Assembly: GCA_023375785.1 (NCBI GenBank) | Contig: SZWC01002385.1 | Coordinates: 140,885-171,926 of the forward strand | Source of the DNA: Penium margaritaceum | Taxonomy: Eukaryota; Streptophyta; Zygnematophyceae; Desmidiales; Peniaceae | Direction: 5' to 3' | Length of the DNA: 31,042 nt | Shown here: positions 17,590-28,729 of the stretch, piece by piece | How the letters are laid out: the number at the start of each line of letters is the position of its first letter | Numbering within the stretch: the stretch's first letter is position 1 | The notes under the pieces: generated by a model | The model's input: the letters and a program-made list of their open reading frames with translations, nothing else | The model's database searches: none | What the model was told of the DNA's origin: nothing | Made by a program: the position numbers and the translations under genes

Positions 17590-20500
17590 TCACTCATCTT
17601 CCGCTGTGCCCTCCAGCCCATCATAGCTGGTAATCCCAAGTCCGGCCACGCTCATCGCGTGTCGGTCTGTGGGTTGTGCTTTGGTCAAGCAATCCGCAAG
17701 CATGTTGTGCGTGCTGTAGTGTTGCAGCACCACCTGCCCCTTCTCGACCATGTCCCGTGCGTAGTGACAACGCATGTTGATGTGCTTCGTCCTCCTGTGC
17801 TGCGTTGGGTTGTTGGTCAGCGAGATGGAACTGGTATTGTCCTCTTGCACCACCGTAGGCTCCAGCTGCGGCACGCCCAGCTCCCCCAGCAACCTGCGGA
17901 GCCACACCACCTCCTTAACCGCCTCGGCCAGCGCGATGTACTCCGCTTCCACTGTGGAGGTGACAACGCAGTCTTGCTTCCTGCTGCACCACGAGACCGC
18001 TGCACCAGCGAGGAAGAACACGTATCCGGGTGTGGACTTCCGCTTGTCCACATCGCTAGCGTAGTCTGCATCCGTGTAGTAGACCAGATGCAAGGGGTCC
18101 GCCCGCCCCTTGCCGTTGAACCTCAGGCGCACGTGCCGCGTCGCCTGCAGGTAGCGGAGGATGCGCTTGATCGCCTGCCAGTGTAGTGGTCCTGGATTGG
18201 CCACATACCTGCTCGCTTGGCCCACCGCATAGGCCAGGTCTGGTCGAGTCGCCACCATGGCATACATGAGGCTGCCCACCGCCGATTGGTAAGGCACCCT
18301 TGCCATATCCTCCCGCTCTTCTTTTGTTTGCGGCGTCATTGCCGCACTTAGTTCACAGGTTATGGAGACAGGACTACACACTGGTTTGCAGTCCTCCATG
18401 CCGTACCGCTTCAGCACCTCGGCCACGTATTTGGCCTGCCCCAGCTCAAGCGTGCGCGCCCTCCGGTTCCGCGTAATGCTCACCCCAAGGTAGAACTCCA
18501 GCTCCCCCATGTCCGACATCTAGAACCTACTGCTCAGCTGCACTTTCAGCTGCTGTAGGCTCGGCAGGTCTGAGGAGCACAAGATCAGATCGTCCACGAA
18601 GAGTGCGACAATCTGATGGAGCTTCTTGCTGCGCCGCACGTACACACTGTGATCCGCCTCACATCGCTTGAAACCGAGTTGTGCCATGAAGCTGTCCATC
18701 TGTTGGTACCAGCATCGGGGCGATTGCTATAGCCCGTACAAGGACTTCCGCAGCTTGCACACCTTGCCCTCCGGCGCCTCCACCCCCTCCGGCACCTCCA
18801 TGTAGATTTCCTTGTCGATGATGCCATTGAGGAAGGTCGTCTTTATGTCCATTTGGTGGAGCTCCATGTCCTCCGCGGCCGCCACCGCAAGGATCGCCCG
18901 GATGCTTGTGAACTTGGCGACGGGGGCAAACGTCTCATCGTAGTGTTTGCCCTTACGCTGTGCGTACCCCTTCGCCACGAGCCGCGCCTTGTACTTGTCA
19001 ACCACTCCTTCCTTCGTGAACTTGGTCTTGAAGATCCACCCGGAGCCGATGACCTTGGCGTCTTTCGGCTTGTCAACCAGCTGCCACGTGTTGTTTTCAG
19101 CAATGGACGCCAGCTCCAACTTGATGGCGGCGTCCCACTGCTCCCCCTCGGGCCGCGCAAGCGCCTCTTGCACGGTCGTCGGTTCTGTTGGTGCAGTCAG
19201 CATGCACCGTGTCATGCCGATCCATCAACCGGTGCCTGCGTTGAAACGCTTCCCTGCTCTCCGCTGCCTCCCGCTGCGGCGCGGTAGTCTTGGCGGCGTC
19301 TCGTCGCTCTGCTGCGATCCTTCCGACTCAGCCCGCTCTGGTGAATCATCAACCGGACGGCTCCCCGAGGATCCCTCCCGTTCCGGTGAACCATCAAGCG
19401 GACGGGCGGTGCGTCCGGAGTATTTTTCTCCGACGCCCGACGCGAACTCTGCCGGGAGTGCGCGCTTCGACACCCGCGGTGCCTCCTTCGACGGATCATT
19501 CCGCCGGATCTCCAGCCCAGCTGCATCGTTGTCGGAGTCCTCCGCGTCGGCTGCTGCACCTGCTACACCGCTGCGCTCCGACGCCGCATCATCGACCTCC
19601 GCGTCCGCCAGCTCCTCCTCGTAGTCAAGGAGCTGGAACCACTCCCCCTGTTTTGGAGTGTTCCTGACGCTCATGTCGTTGCTGCTGCTGCTGAAGCTTT
19701 GTTGCTTGTCAAACTCGACGTCACGGCTGCGGATGATCTCTTGCGTGTGCGGGTCCTAGAGCCGGTACCCCTTTTGTGCACTCTCGTAGCCGAGGAACAA
19801 GCACGGCTTCGCCCGCGGTTCCAGCTTGCTGTCGCGTCGTTGCGCCGCCTGCACCATCGTGTGCGCCTTGTACCCGAACACATTCAGGTGCACCACGTTT
19901 GGCTTGCGCCCGCTCCAAACCTCCTGCGGTGTCTTCCAGCCGTCCTTGCCCTTCAGCACCGTTTTTGGGGTGAGGGTAATGATGTAGCTCGCTGTACGCA
20001 CAGCCTCTGTCCAGAACCCTTGCAGTAACCCCGCATCCACAAGCATGGTCTGCACCATGTTGAGCAGCGTCTGGTTCGCCCGCTCTGCCACTCCGTTGGA
20101 CTGTGGCGAGTACGGCGTAGTGAATTCCTACTTGATGCCTTGTTGCTTCATCCACCCGTTGCAGCCCACGTACTCTCCGCCATTGTCGCTGCGTAGCGCT
20201 CTGACCTTCCGGCTAGTCTGCCTCTCCACCGCTCCAACGTACTCCTTCAGTCGTTCCAGGACCTCGCCTTTCCGCTTCATGAAGTACACGTAGATTTTTC
20301 TGCTGCAGTCGTCAATGAAGGTGATGAAGAATCCCAAGCCGTTGTTTGATGGCATTTTGAACGGTCCGCACAAGTCGTTGTGTACGACCTCCAGCAGGTC
20401 CTTTGCACGAGCCTCGTTCTCATTGAACGGCTTGCACCGCGCCTTGCCCAAAATGCAAGGTTCGCACTTTTCGTGCACTATTGCATCTGCTGCCACGTGT

Positions 20501-21852
20501 ACACCGTCGATGACAAGGCCACGCACCATGTCGCGCTTTGCCATCGCCTTGACGGTTGCGGGCGCCGAATGCCCCAACCGCTGGTGCCAGAGCTCCAGAT
20601 CAGTGCTTCCTCCCTTGGCCATGTTGACGACGCGCTTCTGCGAACCTGCTACATCGGATGTCGCGTGGACCACCTTGGTCTCCACGATGTAGACACTGCC
20701 CTCGCACTTCGCCTCCAGCACAACCTCGCCGTCGCCGTCGATCCGCACCACTGTGCCTTTCCTGCGGAAGAGCACCTCATATCCCTTGTCCGTCAAGTGG
20801 CTAACACTCAGGATGTCAGCCAGGCCGGGGACGTGCTGCACATCACGAATTGTGCACAGCTCCTTCTTACCGCCCACCACGACTTCCACCTCCACGTCGC
20901 CTTGGCCGGGCGCCGGCTCGACTTTGTCATTCGCGACCACCATTGACTTGGAGGACTTCTCGTAGGTGACGAGCCCCACCTTCTCGACTTGGGTGTGCTC
21001 CTCGGCCTCGGAATCCAGGCACCGCCTGTTGGCCTTCTTGAGGAAGTGGTTCTTGTTGCCGTTGAAGAGCGACCTACCCTTGCTGTTTTTGCCGCCGGTC
21101 TTCGCCTCCTCCGGGCACTCACGGGCACAATGGCCCTCTTTGTCGCAATTGCGGCAAGCACCTTTCTTGGCGCCCTTCTTACCGCTGCCCTTTCCGCCAC
21201 TTCCTCGGCCTCCGCTTCCGCCACCCCGCGTTTTGGTGACAATGGCTGATGAGGAAGGCGAGGACTCCCAGCAGCTCCGTCGTTGCATCTCATTGCGGAT
21301 GTACTCTGCGACCGCGCCATAGGTGCGCTTGTCCTCCGACCATCCTCCAAGGACAGTGATGAGTGGGCCCCAACTGTCAGGTAGGGCAATGAGGAGAGCC
21401 ATCGCTTGCAACTGCGTGTCAATCTTCCACCCCACGTCATTTCATTGTGAGGCAAGCGACTCGATCTGCTGCATGGCGGAGATGACATCATCTCCCTCCT
21501 CGGTTCTCACCGTAAGGAGTCACTTCATTGCGAAGATTTTATTCGCCAACGACTTGGATTGGTGGATTGCGCAGAGCTTTTGCCAAGCTTCGGCTACTAG
21601 CTTGCATCCTTGGAAGTAGCCCCACTGCGACTCGGCCGTCCCGGACACCAGGAGCATGAGCGCCTCCGTGTTCTTCTTTTCAAAGGCCTGCTTCTCCGCA
21701 ACCATAGCAGTCGCCTCTGTGAGCACCTCCTTTCCCAACATGACATCCAGCAGCCCCTTATGCGAGAGGTGCACTTCGAACTGCCACCTCCATAGCCCAA
21801 ATCCCGGGCCGCCCGCATACTTCTGAATGGTTTGCGTCTCCTTCTGCGCCAT
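17590..21852 (-). pseudogene. Element B gag-pol polyprotein: 1,421 codons, seven in-frame stops, no net frameshift
   Basis: The start at 21,852 aligns with the C start; an extra in-frame ATG lies two codons upstream (21,858). The length is 4,263 nt, exactly that of C. Domain order is gag (MAQKE start, CX2CX4HX4C knuckle), protease (LDSEAE where C has LDSGAE), pre-integrase zinc site with its WHQRLGH intact, integrase (HNDLCGPF, SDNGGEY, VAER), then RT and RNase H. The RT box reads FVDD (18,589-18,600) instead of YVDD. RNase H is open in the last 309 codons (YTDAD, STVEAEY, QEDN). Stops are at 21,520, 21,442, 20,128, 19,756, 19,225, 18,727 and 18,520 (low coordinate of each codon). Inactive as it stands. 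Confidence 0.93.
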
Positions 21853-21956
21853 GTGCACAGCTGCTACTCCAACGAGTACTCAGAACTTCACGGCGACGTC
21901 CAAGATGACAATCCCGTGCGCTGCGGAAGACGTGAACGTTGGACGGTATCAGACCA

Positions 21957-21971
21957 GTGGGCCCATAACCC
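21957..21971 (-). promoter_or_regulatory. Half-tRNA type primer binding site of element B
   Basis: On the - strand GGGTTATGGGCCCAC follows the LTR end after two A residues, the same sequence and spacing as in A and C. Just beyond it the + strand reads GGTATCAGA (21,945-21,953), so the tRNA acceptor sequence appears in inverted orientation. Confidence 0.7.
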
Positions 21972-21973
21972 TT

Positions 21974-22948
21974 TGTCAGGATGGAATCCACGTGGATGTG
22001 GTCCCGACGTTGGTCTGATTGACTCTATTGGTTCACGTCTACTGGTTTTGGGCGAATTTGAGACTGAGCGTGAGCTTTCTGGTCGCCTCACGCTATGTGA
22101 GTAGGAATTTAGAGATAGACCGTTTGCGAAGGGAATAATATCGTTTACGTTAGTTTTTTAACATGGACATGATCACAACATTTATAGGGCTAGTCATGAG
22201 CTCTCCAACGCACCAAACCATGTGTGATTTGGTCAAGCGTAGCCCAAGTTATGCTTGTCGAAGCGCAGGTCTAACCCACCATAGAAGCCTAACGCCGCCA
22301 CTCGCCGAGGCGCCTTCGTTCACGTGCGAAGCGCCTTTCCCAAGGCGCATATCCCATTGCACATGGTGTGGGGGTCCCCTGCACTGTTTCCATGCACCCT
22401 ACCCACTTTTGGGTCGTGTTTGGTGATGGGGTGTGATGAGGTTCGAAACCTGTCCGCGGACCTGTAGTCAGAATTTTGACCGTCCCCGAGTAACAAAACA
22501 TACTAGTGAGTTTCGGACGTCGAGCCAGGATTTTGCCTAAGTCCCTCAGTAACAACCTGCACTACTCGATCCGGTGGATGATCCACCTAATCAGGCGGAT
22601 CATCCACCGGACGCCTTGGCAGGCCTATTGGAGCATTTTCTCCAGATGGTATTTTTGTTACTAGGTCCGGTCGATTATCAACCGGATTTCGAGTCGCAGC
22701 CGGCTCCCAGAGCCGCTGCGCATACCCCAACTTTGGAAGCCCATATCTCCCTCGATACTTGTCCGATTCCGGTGAAACAACTTCCGCCGGATTCAGCGAC
22801 TTGTCAAATGTTATGGGCAATCCTCCATTTTAGGATCCTAGCAGTCTCTGAGTTACCAGATCCGCCAGAGCGGCGTTTCCACTTTCTGGCGGCTCGTCGG
22901 CGCCTCCTGGCGCCGCACTTGGGCATGTGGAGGGGCAATTTTTCAACA
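21974..22948 (-). repeat. Middle LTR shared by B (as 5' LTR) and C (as 3' LTR), mosaic
   Basis: The LTR is 975 bp, from TGTCAGGATGG to TTTTTCAACA on the + strand. Its left part shares variants with the low LTR: CTATTGGTTC, ACTGGTTTTGGG, the ATGGACATGATCACAAC stretch and CCATAGAAG. Its right part shares variants with the high LTR: CCGCGGACCTGTAG, CTTCCGCCGG, TTATGGGCAATCC and GCAGTCTCTGAG. The switch falls between about 22,290 and 22,453. Confidence 0.9.
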
Positions 22949-22959
22949 TTCTCCCCCTT
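22949..22959 (-). promoter_or_regulatory. Polypurine tract of element C
   Basis: The - strand AAGGGGGAGAA lies against the middle LTR, placed as for A and B. Confidence 0.9.
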
Positions 22960-22991
22960 GCACCTGCCATGCCGGCTGCTCCTGCTTGCTC

Positions 22992-25900
22992 TCACTCATC
23001 TTCCACTGCCCCCTCCAGCCCATCATAGCTGGTCATCCCAATTGCGGCCACGCTCATCGTGTGCCGGTCTGCGGGTTGCGCCTTGGTCAAGCAATCCGCA
23101 AGCATGTTGTGCGTGCTGCAGTGCTGCGGCACCACCTGCCCCTTCTTGACCATGTCCCGTGCGTAGTGATAATGCACGTCGATGTGCTTTGTCTTCCTGT
23201 GCTGCGTCAGGTTGTTGGTCAGCGAGATGGAGCCGGTGTTGTCCTCTTGCACCACCGTATGCTCCAACTGCGGCACGTCCAGCTCCCCCAGCAACCTGCG
23301 GAGCCACACCGCCTCCTTGACCGCCTCGGCAAGCGCGATGTACTCTGCTTCCACTGTGGAGGTGGCGATGCAATCCTGCTTCCTGCTACACCACGAGACC
23401 GCTGCACCAGCGAGGAAGAACACGTATCCGGATGTGGACGTCCGCTTGTCCACATCGCCAACGTAGTCTGCATCCGTGTAGCAGACCAGACGCAAGGGGT
23501 ACGCCCGCCCCTTGCCGTCGAACCTCAGGCGCGCATGACGCGTCCCCTGCAGGTAGCGGAGGATGCGCTTGACCGCCTGCCTGTGTAGTGGCCCTGAATC
23601 GGCCACATACCTGCTCACTTGGCCCACCACGTAGGCCAGGTCCGGTCGAGTCGCCACCATGGCGTACACGAGGCTGCCCACCGCCAATTGGTATGGCACC
23701 CTTGCCATGTGTTCCCGCTCTTCTTTTGTTTGCGGCGCCATTGCCGCACTTAGTTCACTGGTCGTGGAGACAGGACTGCACACTGGTTTGCAGTCCTCCA
23801 TGCCATACCGCTTCAGCACCTCGGCCACGTATTTGGCCTGCCCCAGCTCAAGTGTGCACGCCCTCCGGTTCCGCGTAATGCTCACCCCGAGGTAGAGCTC
23901 CAGCTCCCCCATGTCCGACATCTGGAACCTGCTGCTCAGCTGCTCTTTCAGCTGTTGTAGGCTTGGCAGGTCTGAGGAGCACAAGATCAGATCGTCCACG
24001 TAGAGTGCGACAATCTGATGGTGCTTCTTGCTACGCCGCACGTACACACTGTGATCCGCCTCACAGCGCTTGAAGCCGAGTTGTGCCATGAAGCTGTCCA
24101 TCTGTTGGTACCAGCATCGGGGCGATTGTTTTTGCCCGTACAAGGACTTTCGCAGCTTGCACACCTTCCCCGCCGGCGCCTCCATCCCCTCCAACACCTC
24201 CATGTAGATTTCTTTGTCGATGATGCCATTGAGGAAGGCCGTCTTTACGTCCATTTGATGGAGCTCCATGTCCTTCGCGGCCGCCACCACAAGGATCGAC
24301 CGGATGCTTGTAAACTTGGCGACAGGGGCAAACGTCTCATCGTAGTGTTCGCCCTTACGTTGTGCGTACCCCTTCGACACGAGCCGCGCCTTGTACTTGT
24401 GAACCACTCCTTCCTTCGTGAACTTGGTCTTGAAGACCCACTTGGAGCCGATGACCTTGGCATCTTTCGGCCTGTCAACCAGCTGCCACGTGTCGTTTTC
24501 TACAATGGACGCCAACTTCGACTTGATGGTGGCGTCCCACTGCTTTCCCTCGGGCTGCGCAAGCGCCTCTTGCACGGTCGTCGGTTCCATTGATGCAGCC
24601 AGCATGCACCGCGTCATGCTGATCCATTGACCGTCGCCTACGTCGAAACGCTTTCCCGCTCTCCGCTGCCTCCGGTTGCGTCGCGACAGTCTTGGCGACG
24701 TCTTGTCGCTCTTTTGCGATCCTTCCGACTCTGCCCGCTCCGGTGAATCATCGACTAGACGGCTTCTCGAGGGTTCTTCCCGCTCCGGTGAGCCATCAAC
24801 CGGACGGGCGGAGCGTCCGGAGGATTTTTCTCTGACGCCCGACGCGAACTCCGCCGAGAGTGCGCGCTTCGGCACCTGCGGTGCCTCCTTCGACGGATCA
24901 TTCTGCCGGATCTCCAGCCCAGATGCATCGTCGTCAGAGTCTTCCGCGTTGGCTGCTGCACCTGCTGTACCGCCGCGCTCCGACGCTGCATCATCGACCT
25001 CCGCGTCCGCCGGCTCCTCCTAATAGTCAAGGAGCTGGAACCACTCCCCCTGTTTTGGAGTGTTCCTGACGCTCATGCCGTTGCTACTGCTGCTGAAGCT
25101 CTGTTGCTTGTCGAACTCGACGTCACGGCTGCTAATGATCTCTTGCGTGCGGGGGTCACAAAGCCGGTACGTCTTTTGCGCACTCTCGTAGTGGAGGAAC
25201 AAGCATGGCTTTGCCCGCGGTTCCAGGTTGGTGTTGCGTCGTTGCGCCGCCTGCACCATCGCGTGCGCCTTGCACCCAAACACCTTTATGTGCGCCACGT
25301 TTGGCTTGCGCCCGCTCCAAACCTCCTGCAGCGTCTTCCAGCTGCCCTTGCCCTTCTGCACCGCTGTTGGGATGAGGTTGATGGTGTAGCTTGCTGTACG
25401 CACAGCCTCTGCCCAGAACCCTCGCGACAACCCCGCATCCACGAGCATGGTCCGCACCATGTTGAGCAGCGTCTGGTTCGCCCACTCCGCCAATCCGTTG
25501 GACTGTGGCGAGTACGGCGTAGTGAATTCCCACTTGATGTCTTGCTGCTTCATCCAGCCGCTGCAGCCCACGTACTCTCCGCCATTGTCACTTCGTAGCG
25601 CTCTGACCTTCCAGACAGTCTGCCTCTCCACCGCTGCGATGTACTCCTTCATCCGGTCCAGGACCTTGCCCTTCCGCTTCATGAAGTACACGTAGAGTTT
25701 TCTGCTGCAGTCGTCAATGAAAGTGACAAAGTATCTGAAGCCGCCGTTTGACGGTGTTTTGAACGGTCCGCACACGTCGTTGTGCACGACCTCCAGCAGG
25801 TCCTTTGCGCGAGCCTCGTTCTCGTTGAACGGCTTGCGCCGCACCTTACCCAAAATGCAAGGCTCACACTTTTTGTGCGCTGTTGCATCTGCTGCCGCGT

Positions 25901-27254
25901 CTGCACAATCGATGACGAGGCCGCGCACCATGTCGCGCTTCGCCATCTCCTTAACAGTTGCGGGCGCCAAATACCCCAACCGTCGGTGCCAGAGCTCCAG
26001 ATCAGTGCTTCCTCCCTTGGCCATGTTGACGACACGCTCTTGCGAGTCCGCTGCATCCGATGCCGCGAGGACCACCTTGGTCTCCACAATGTAGAGACCG
26101 CCCTCGCGCTTTGCCTCCAGCACGACCTCGCCGTCACCGTCGATGCGCACCACTGTGCCTTTCCTGTGGAAGAGCACCTCATATCCCTTGTGTGTCCAGC
26201 GGCTAACACTCAGGATGTCAGCCAGGCCGGGGACGTGCTGCACATCACGGATTGTGCATAGCTCCTTCTTACCGTCCACCACGACTTCCACCTCCACGTT
26301 GCCTTGGCCAGCCGCCGGCTCGACTTTGTCGTTCGCGACCACCATTGACTTGGAGGAATTCTCGTAGGCGACGAACCCCACCTTCTTGACTTGGGTGTGC
26401 ACCTCGGCCCCGGAATCTAGGCACCGCCTGTTGGCCTTCTTGAGGAAGTGGTTCTTGTTGCCGTTGAGGAGAGACCTGCCTTTGCTATTTTTGCCGCCGG
26501 TCTTCGCCTCCTCTGGGCACTCACGAGCCCAATGGCCCTCTTTGCCGCAATTGCGGCATGCACCTTTCTTGGCGCCCTTCTTGCCGCCGCCCTTTCCGCC
26601 ACTTCCTCGGCCCTCGCTTCTGCCACCCCGCATTTTGGTGACAAGGGCTGATGAGGAAGACGAGGACTCCCCGCAGCTCCCTTGCTGCGCCTCGTTGCGG
26701 ATGTACTCTACGACCGCGCCATAGGTGAGCTTGTCCTCCAACCATCCTCCGAGAACGGTGATGAGAGGATCCCAACTGTCAGGTAGGGCCATGAGGAGGG
26801 CCATCGCCTGCAACTGCGTGTCAATCTTCCACCAAACATCGTTGCATTGCGAGGCGAGCAACTCGATCTGCTGCATGGCGGAGATGACATCATCTCCCTC
26901 CTCGATTCTCACCGTGAGGAGTCGCTTCATCGCAAAGATTTTGTTCGCGAGCGACTTGGATTGGTGGATGGTGCAGAGCTTTTGCCAAGCTTCAACTGCC
27001 AGCTTGCAGCCTTGGAAGTAGCCCCACTGCGACTCGGCCGTCCCGGACACCAGGAGCATGAGCGCCTCCGTGTTGTTCTTTTCAAAGGCCTGCCTCTCCG
27101 CGTCCGTAGCGGTCGCCTCTGTGAGCACCTCCTTTCCCAGCATGACGTCCAGCAGCCCCTTATGCAAGAGGTGCAGCTCGAGCTGCCACCTCCATAGCCC
27201 AAAGCCCGGGCCACCCGCATAGTTCTGAATGGGCTGCATCTTTTTCTGCGCCAT
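22992..27254 (-). pseudogene. Element C gag-pol polyprotein, intact except one in-frame TAG
   Basis: The 1,421-codon frame is broken only at 25,020-25,022 (TAG where A and B have GAG), giving a 744-residue gag-protease-integrase part and a downstream part of RT and RNase H. First part: copia-type gag from residue 1, zinc knuckle C233-C236-H241-C246, protease LDSGAE with D280, pre-integrase H423/C463/C466 (the second His, expected at 428, is Tyr), integrase D493, D556 and E590. Downstream part (counted from 24,875): RT MDV D209 and YVDD 292-295 (23,991-24,002), RNase H D458, E499 and D535, and a regular copia C-terminus. The length suits a full copia polyprotein. The stop falls in the acidic linker between integrase and RT. 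It is the youngest-looking element here. I list it as a pseudogene because of the stop, which could also be a sequencing error. Confidence 0.93.
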
Positions 27255-27358
27255 GCGCGCAGCTGCTACTCCGACGAGTTCTTAGAACTACACGGCGACG
27301 TCCAAGATGAGGATCCCGTGCGCTGCGGAAGACGTGAACGTTGGAGGGTATCAGACCT

Positions 27359-27373
27359 GTGGGCCCATAACCC
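27359..27373 (-). promoter_or_regulatory. Half-tRNA type primer binding site of element C
   Basis: GGGTTATGGGCCCAC on the - strand lies two bases inside the 5' LTR end and is identical to A and B. The + strand GGTATCAGA follows at 27,347-27,355. Confidence 0.7.
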
Positions 27374-27375
27374 TT

Positions 27376-28335
27376 TGTCAGGATGCGATCCGTGTGGACG
27401 TGGTCCTGACGCTGGTCCGATAGACTCTAGTGGTTCACGTCTACTGTTTTGGGCGAATCTGAGACTGAGCGTGAGCTTTCTGGTCGCCTCACGCTACTTG
27501 AGTAGGAATTTAGAGACAGTCAGTTTGAGAAGGGAATAACGTCGTTTTGCATTAGCTTTTGAACATTTATAGGGCTATTCATGAGCTTTCCAACGCATCA
27601 AATTGCACACGATTTGGCCAAGCGTAGCTCAAGTTATGCTTGCCGAAGCGTAGGTCTCACCCACCACAGAAGCCTGACGCCGCTACTCGCCGTGGCGCCT
27701 TCGTTCACGTGCGAAGCACCTTTCCCAAGGCGCATATCCCATTGCACATGGTGTGGGGGTGCCCTGCACTGTTTCCATGCACCCTACCCACTTTTGGGTC
27801 GTGTTTGGTGATGGGGTGTGACGAGGTTCGAAACCTGTCCGCGGACCTGTAGTCAGAATTTTGACAAAGTTCCCGAGTAAGAAAACGTACTATTGAGTTT
27901 CGGAGGTCGAGCCAGGATTTTGGCTAAGTCCCTCAGTAACAACCTGTACTACTGGATCCGGTGGATGATCCATCTGATCAGGCGGATCATCCACCGGACG
28001 CCTTGGCAAGCGTATCGGACCATTTTCTCCAGATGGTGTTTTTGTTACTCGGTCCGGTCAATTATCGACCGGATTTCGAGTCGCAGCCGGCTCCCAGAGC
28101 CGCTGCGCATACCCCAACTTTGGAAGCCCATATCTCCCTCGATACTTGTCTGATTCCGGTGAAACATCTTCCGCCGGATTCAACGACTCGTCAAATATTA
28201 TGGGCAATCCTCCATTTGAGGATCCGAGCAGTCTCTGAGTCGCCAGATCCGCCAGAGCGGCGTTTCCAATTTCTGGTGGCTTGTCGGCGCCTCCCGGCGC
28301 CGCACTTGGGCATGCGGAGGGGCAATTTTTCAACA
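27376..28335 (-). repeat. Outer LTR upstream of C (C 5' LTR)
   Basis: The LTR is 960 bp, bounded TGTCAGGATGC to TTTTTCAACA on the + strand. It lacks a 17-bp stretch (ATGGACATGATCACAAC type) present in the other array LTRs, near 27,563. TATA-like ATTTATA (TATAAAT on the - strand) is at 27,565-27,571, and the 40-bp palindrome is at about 27,959-27,998. Confidence 0.93.
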
Positions 28336-28729
28336 GTCTGCCACCGTCTCCACCTCGATTTTCTTTGTTGGGTTCGATGCCATTGCTGCAGAACTCAGTG
28401 CACAATGTAAAATATGAAAGGCAATGCTGCAGGGCACGTGACATCCACCTGTTACATTTCAGAGGTTGCTATTCGATTCCATGACTAGGTTTCAGTTACT
28501 GTCCTCGTTTCTTGCTCAACGTATGCTTGAATACCTCAACAGAACTGAAATTCACCAATGGATGTGCATGAACAATAAGCATCATCAACTCTCCTGTTAT
28601 CCAATAGGCCGGAAATTTAAGGCTATATACAATTCATACAGAAATCAACTACTCTCCCGTTATCAAACACGCACTTTCTCCGCCCTTACCGCTTTCTCTT
28701 GTGACCCATAGAAGCGCCGGCATACGCAG
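28336..28729. other. No recognisable gene
   Basis: This AT-richer stretch right of the array has no open frame of note and no similarity to element D, which flanks the other side of the array. A short near-repeat, CTCTCCTGTTATC (about 28,590) and CTCTCCCGTTATC (about 28,651), is the only structure seen. Confidence 0.7.

Larger units (their letters stand above)
16570..28335 (-). mobile_element. B-C array: two copia elements sharing a middle LTR
   Basis: Reading on the - strand from high to low: LTR (28,335-27,376), internal C (27,375-22,949), LTR (22,948-21,974), internal B (21,973-17,547), LTR (17,546-16,570). Both internal regions are exactly 4,427 bp. The flanking 5-mers (element orientation: CAGAC before, GTCTA after) do not match, so the array as a whole has no target duplication. 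Each internal region starts with the half-tRNA primer site and ends with the polypurine tract. The family is that of element A. Confidence 0.92.

Noticed and set aside
19290-19667. Numerous + strand frames over 17,172-28,153
   Set aside because: They are antisense shadows of the B and C polyproteins and of the LTRs; the reverse strand carries the recognisable domains in one phase.
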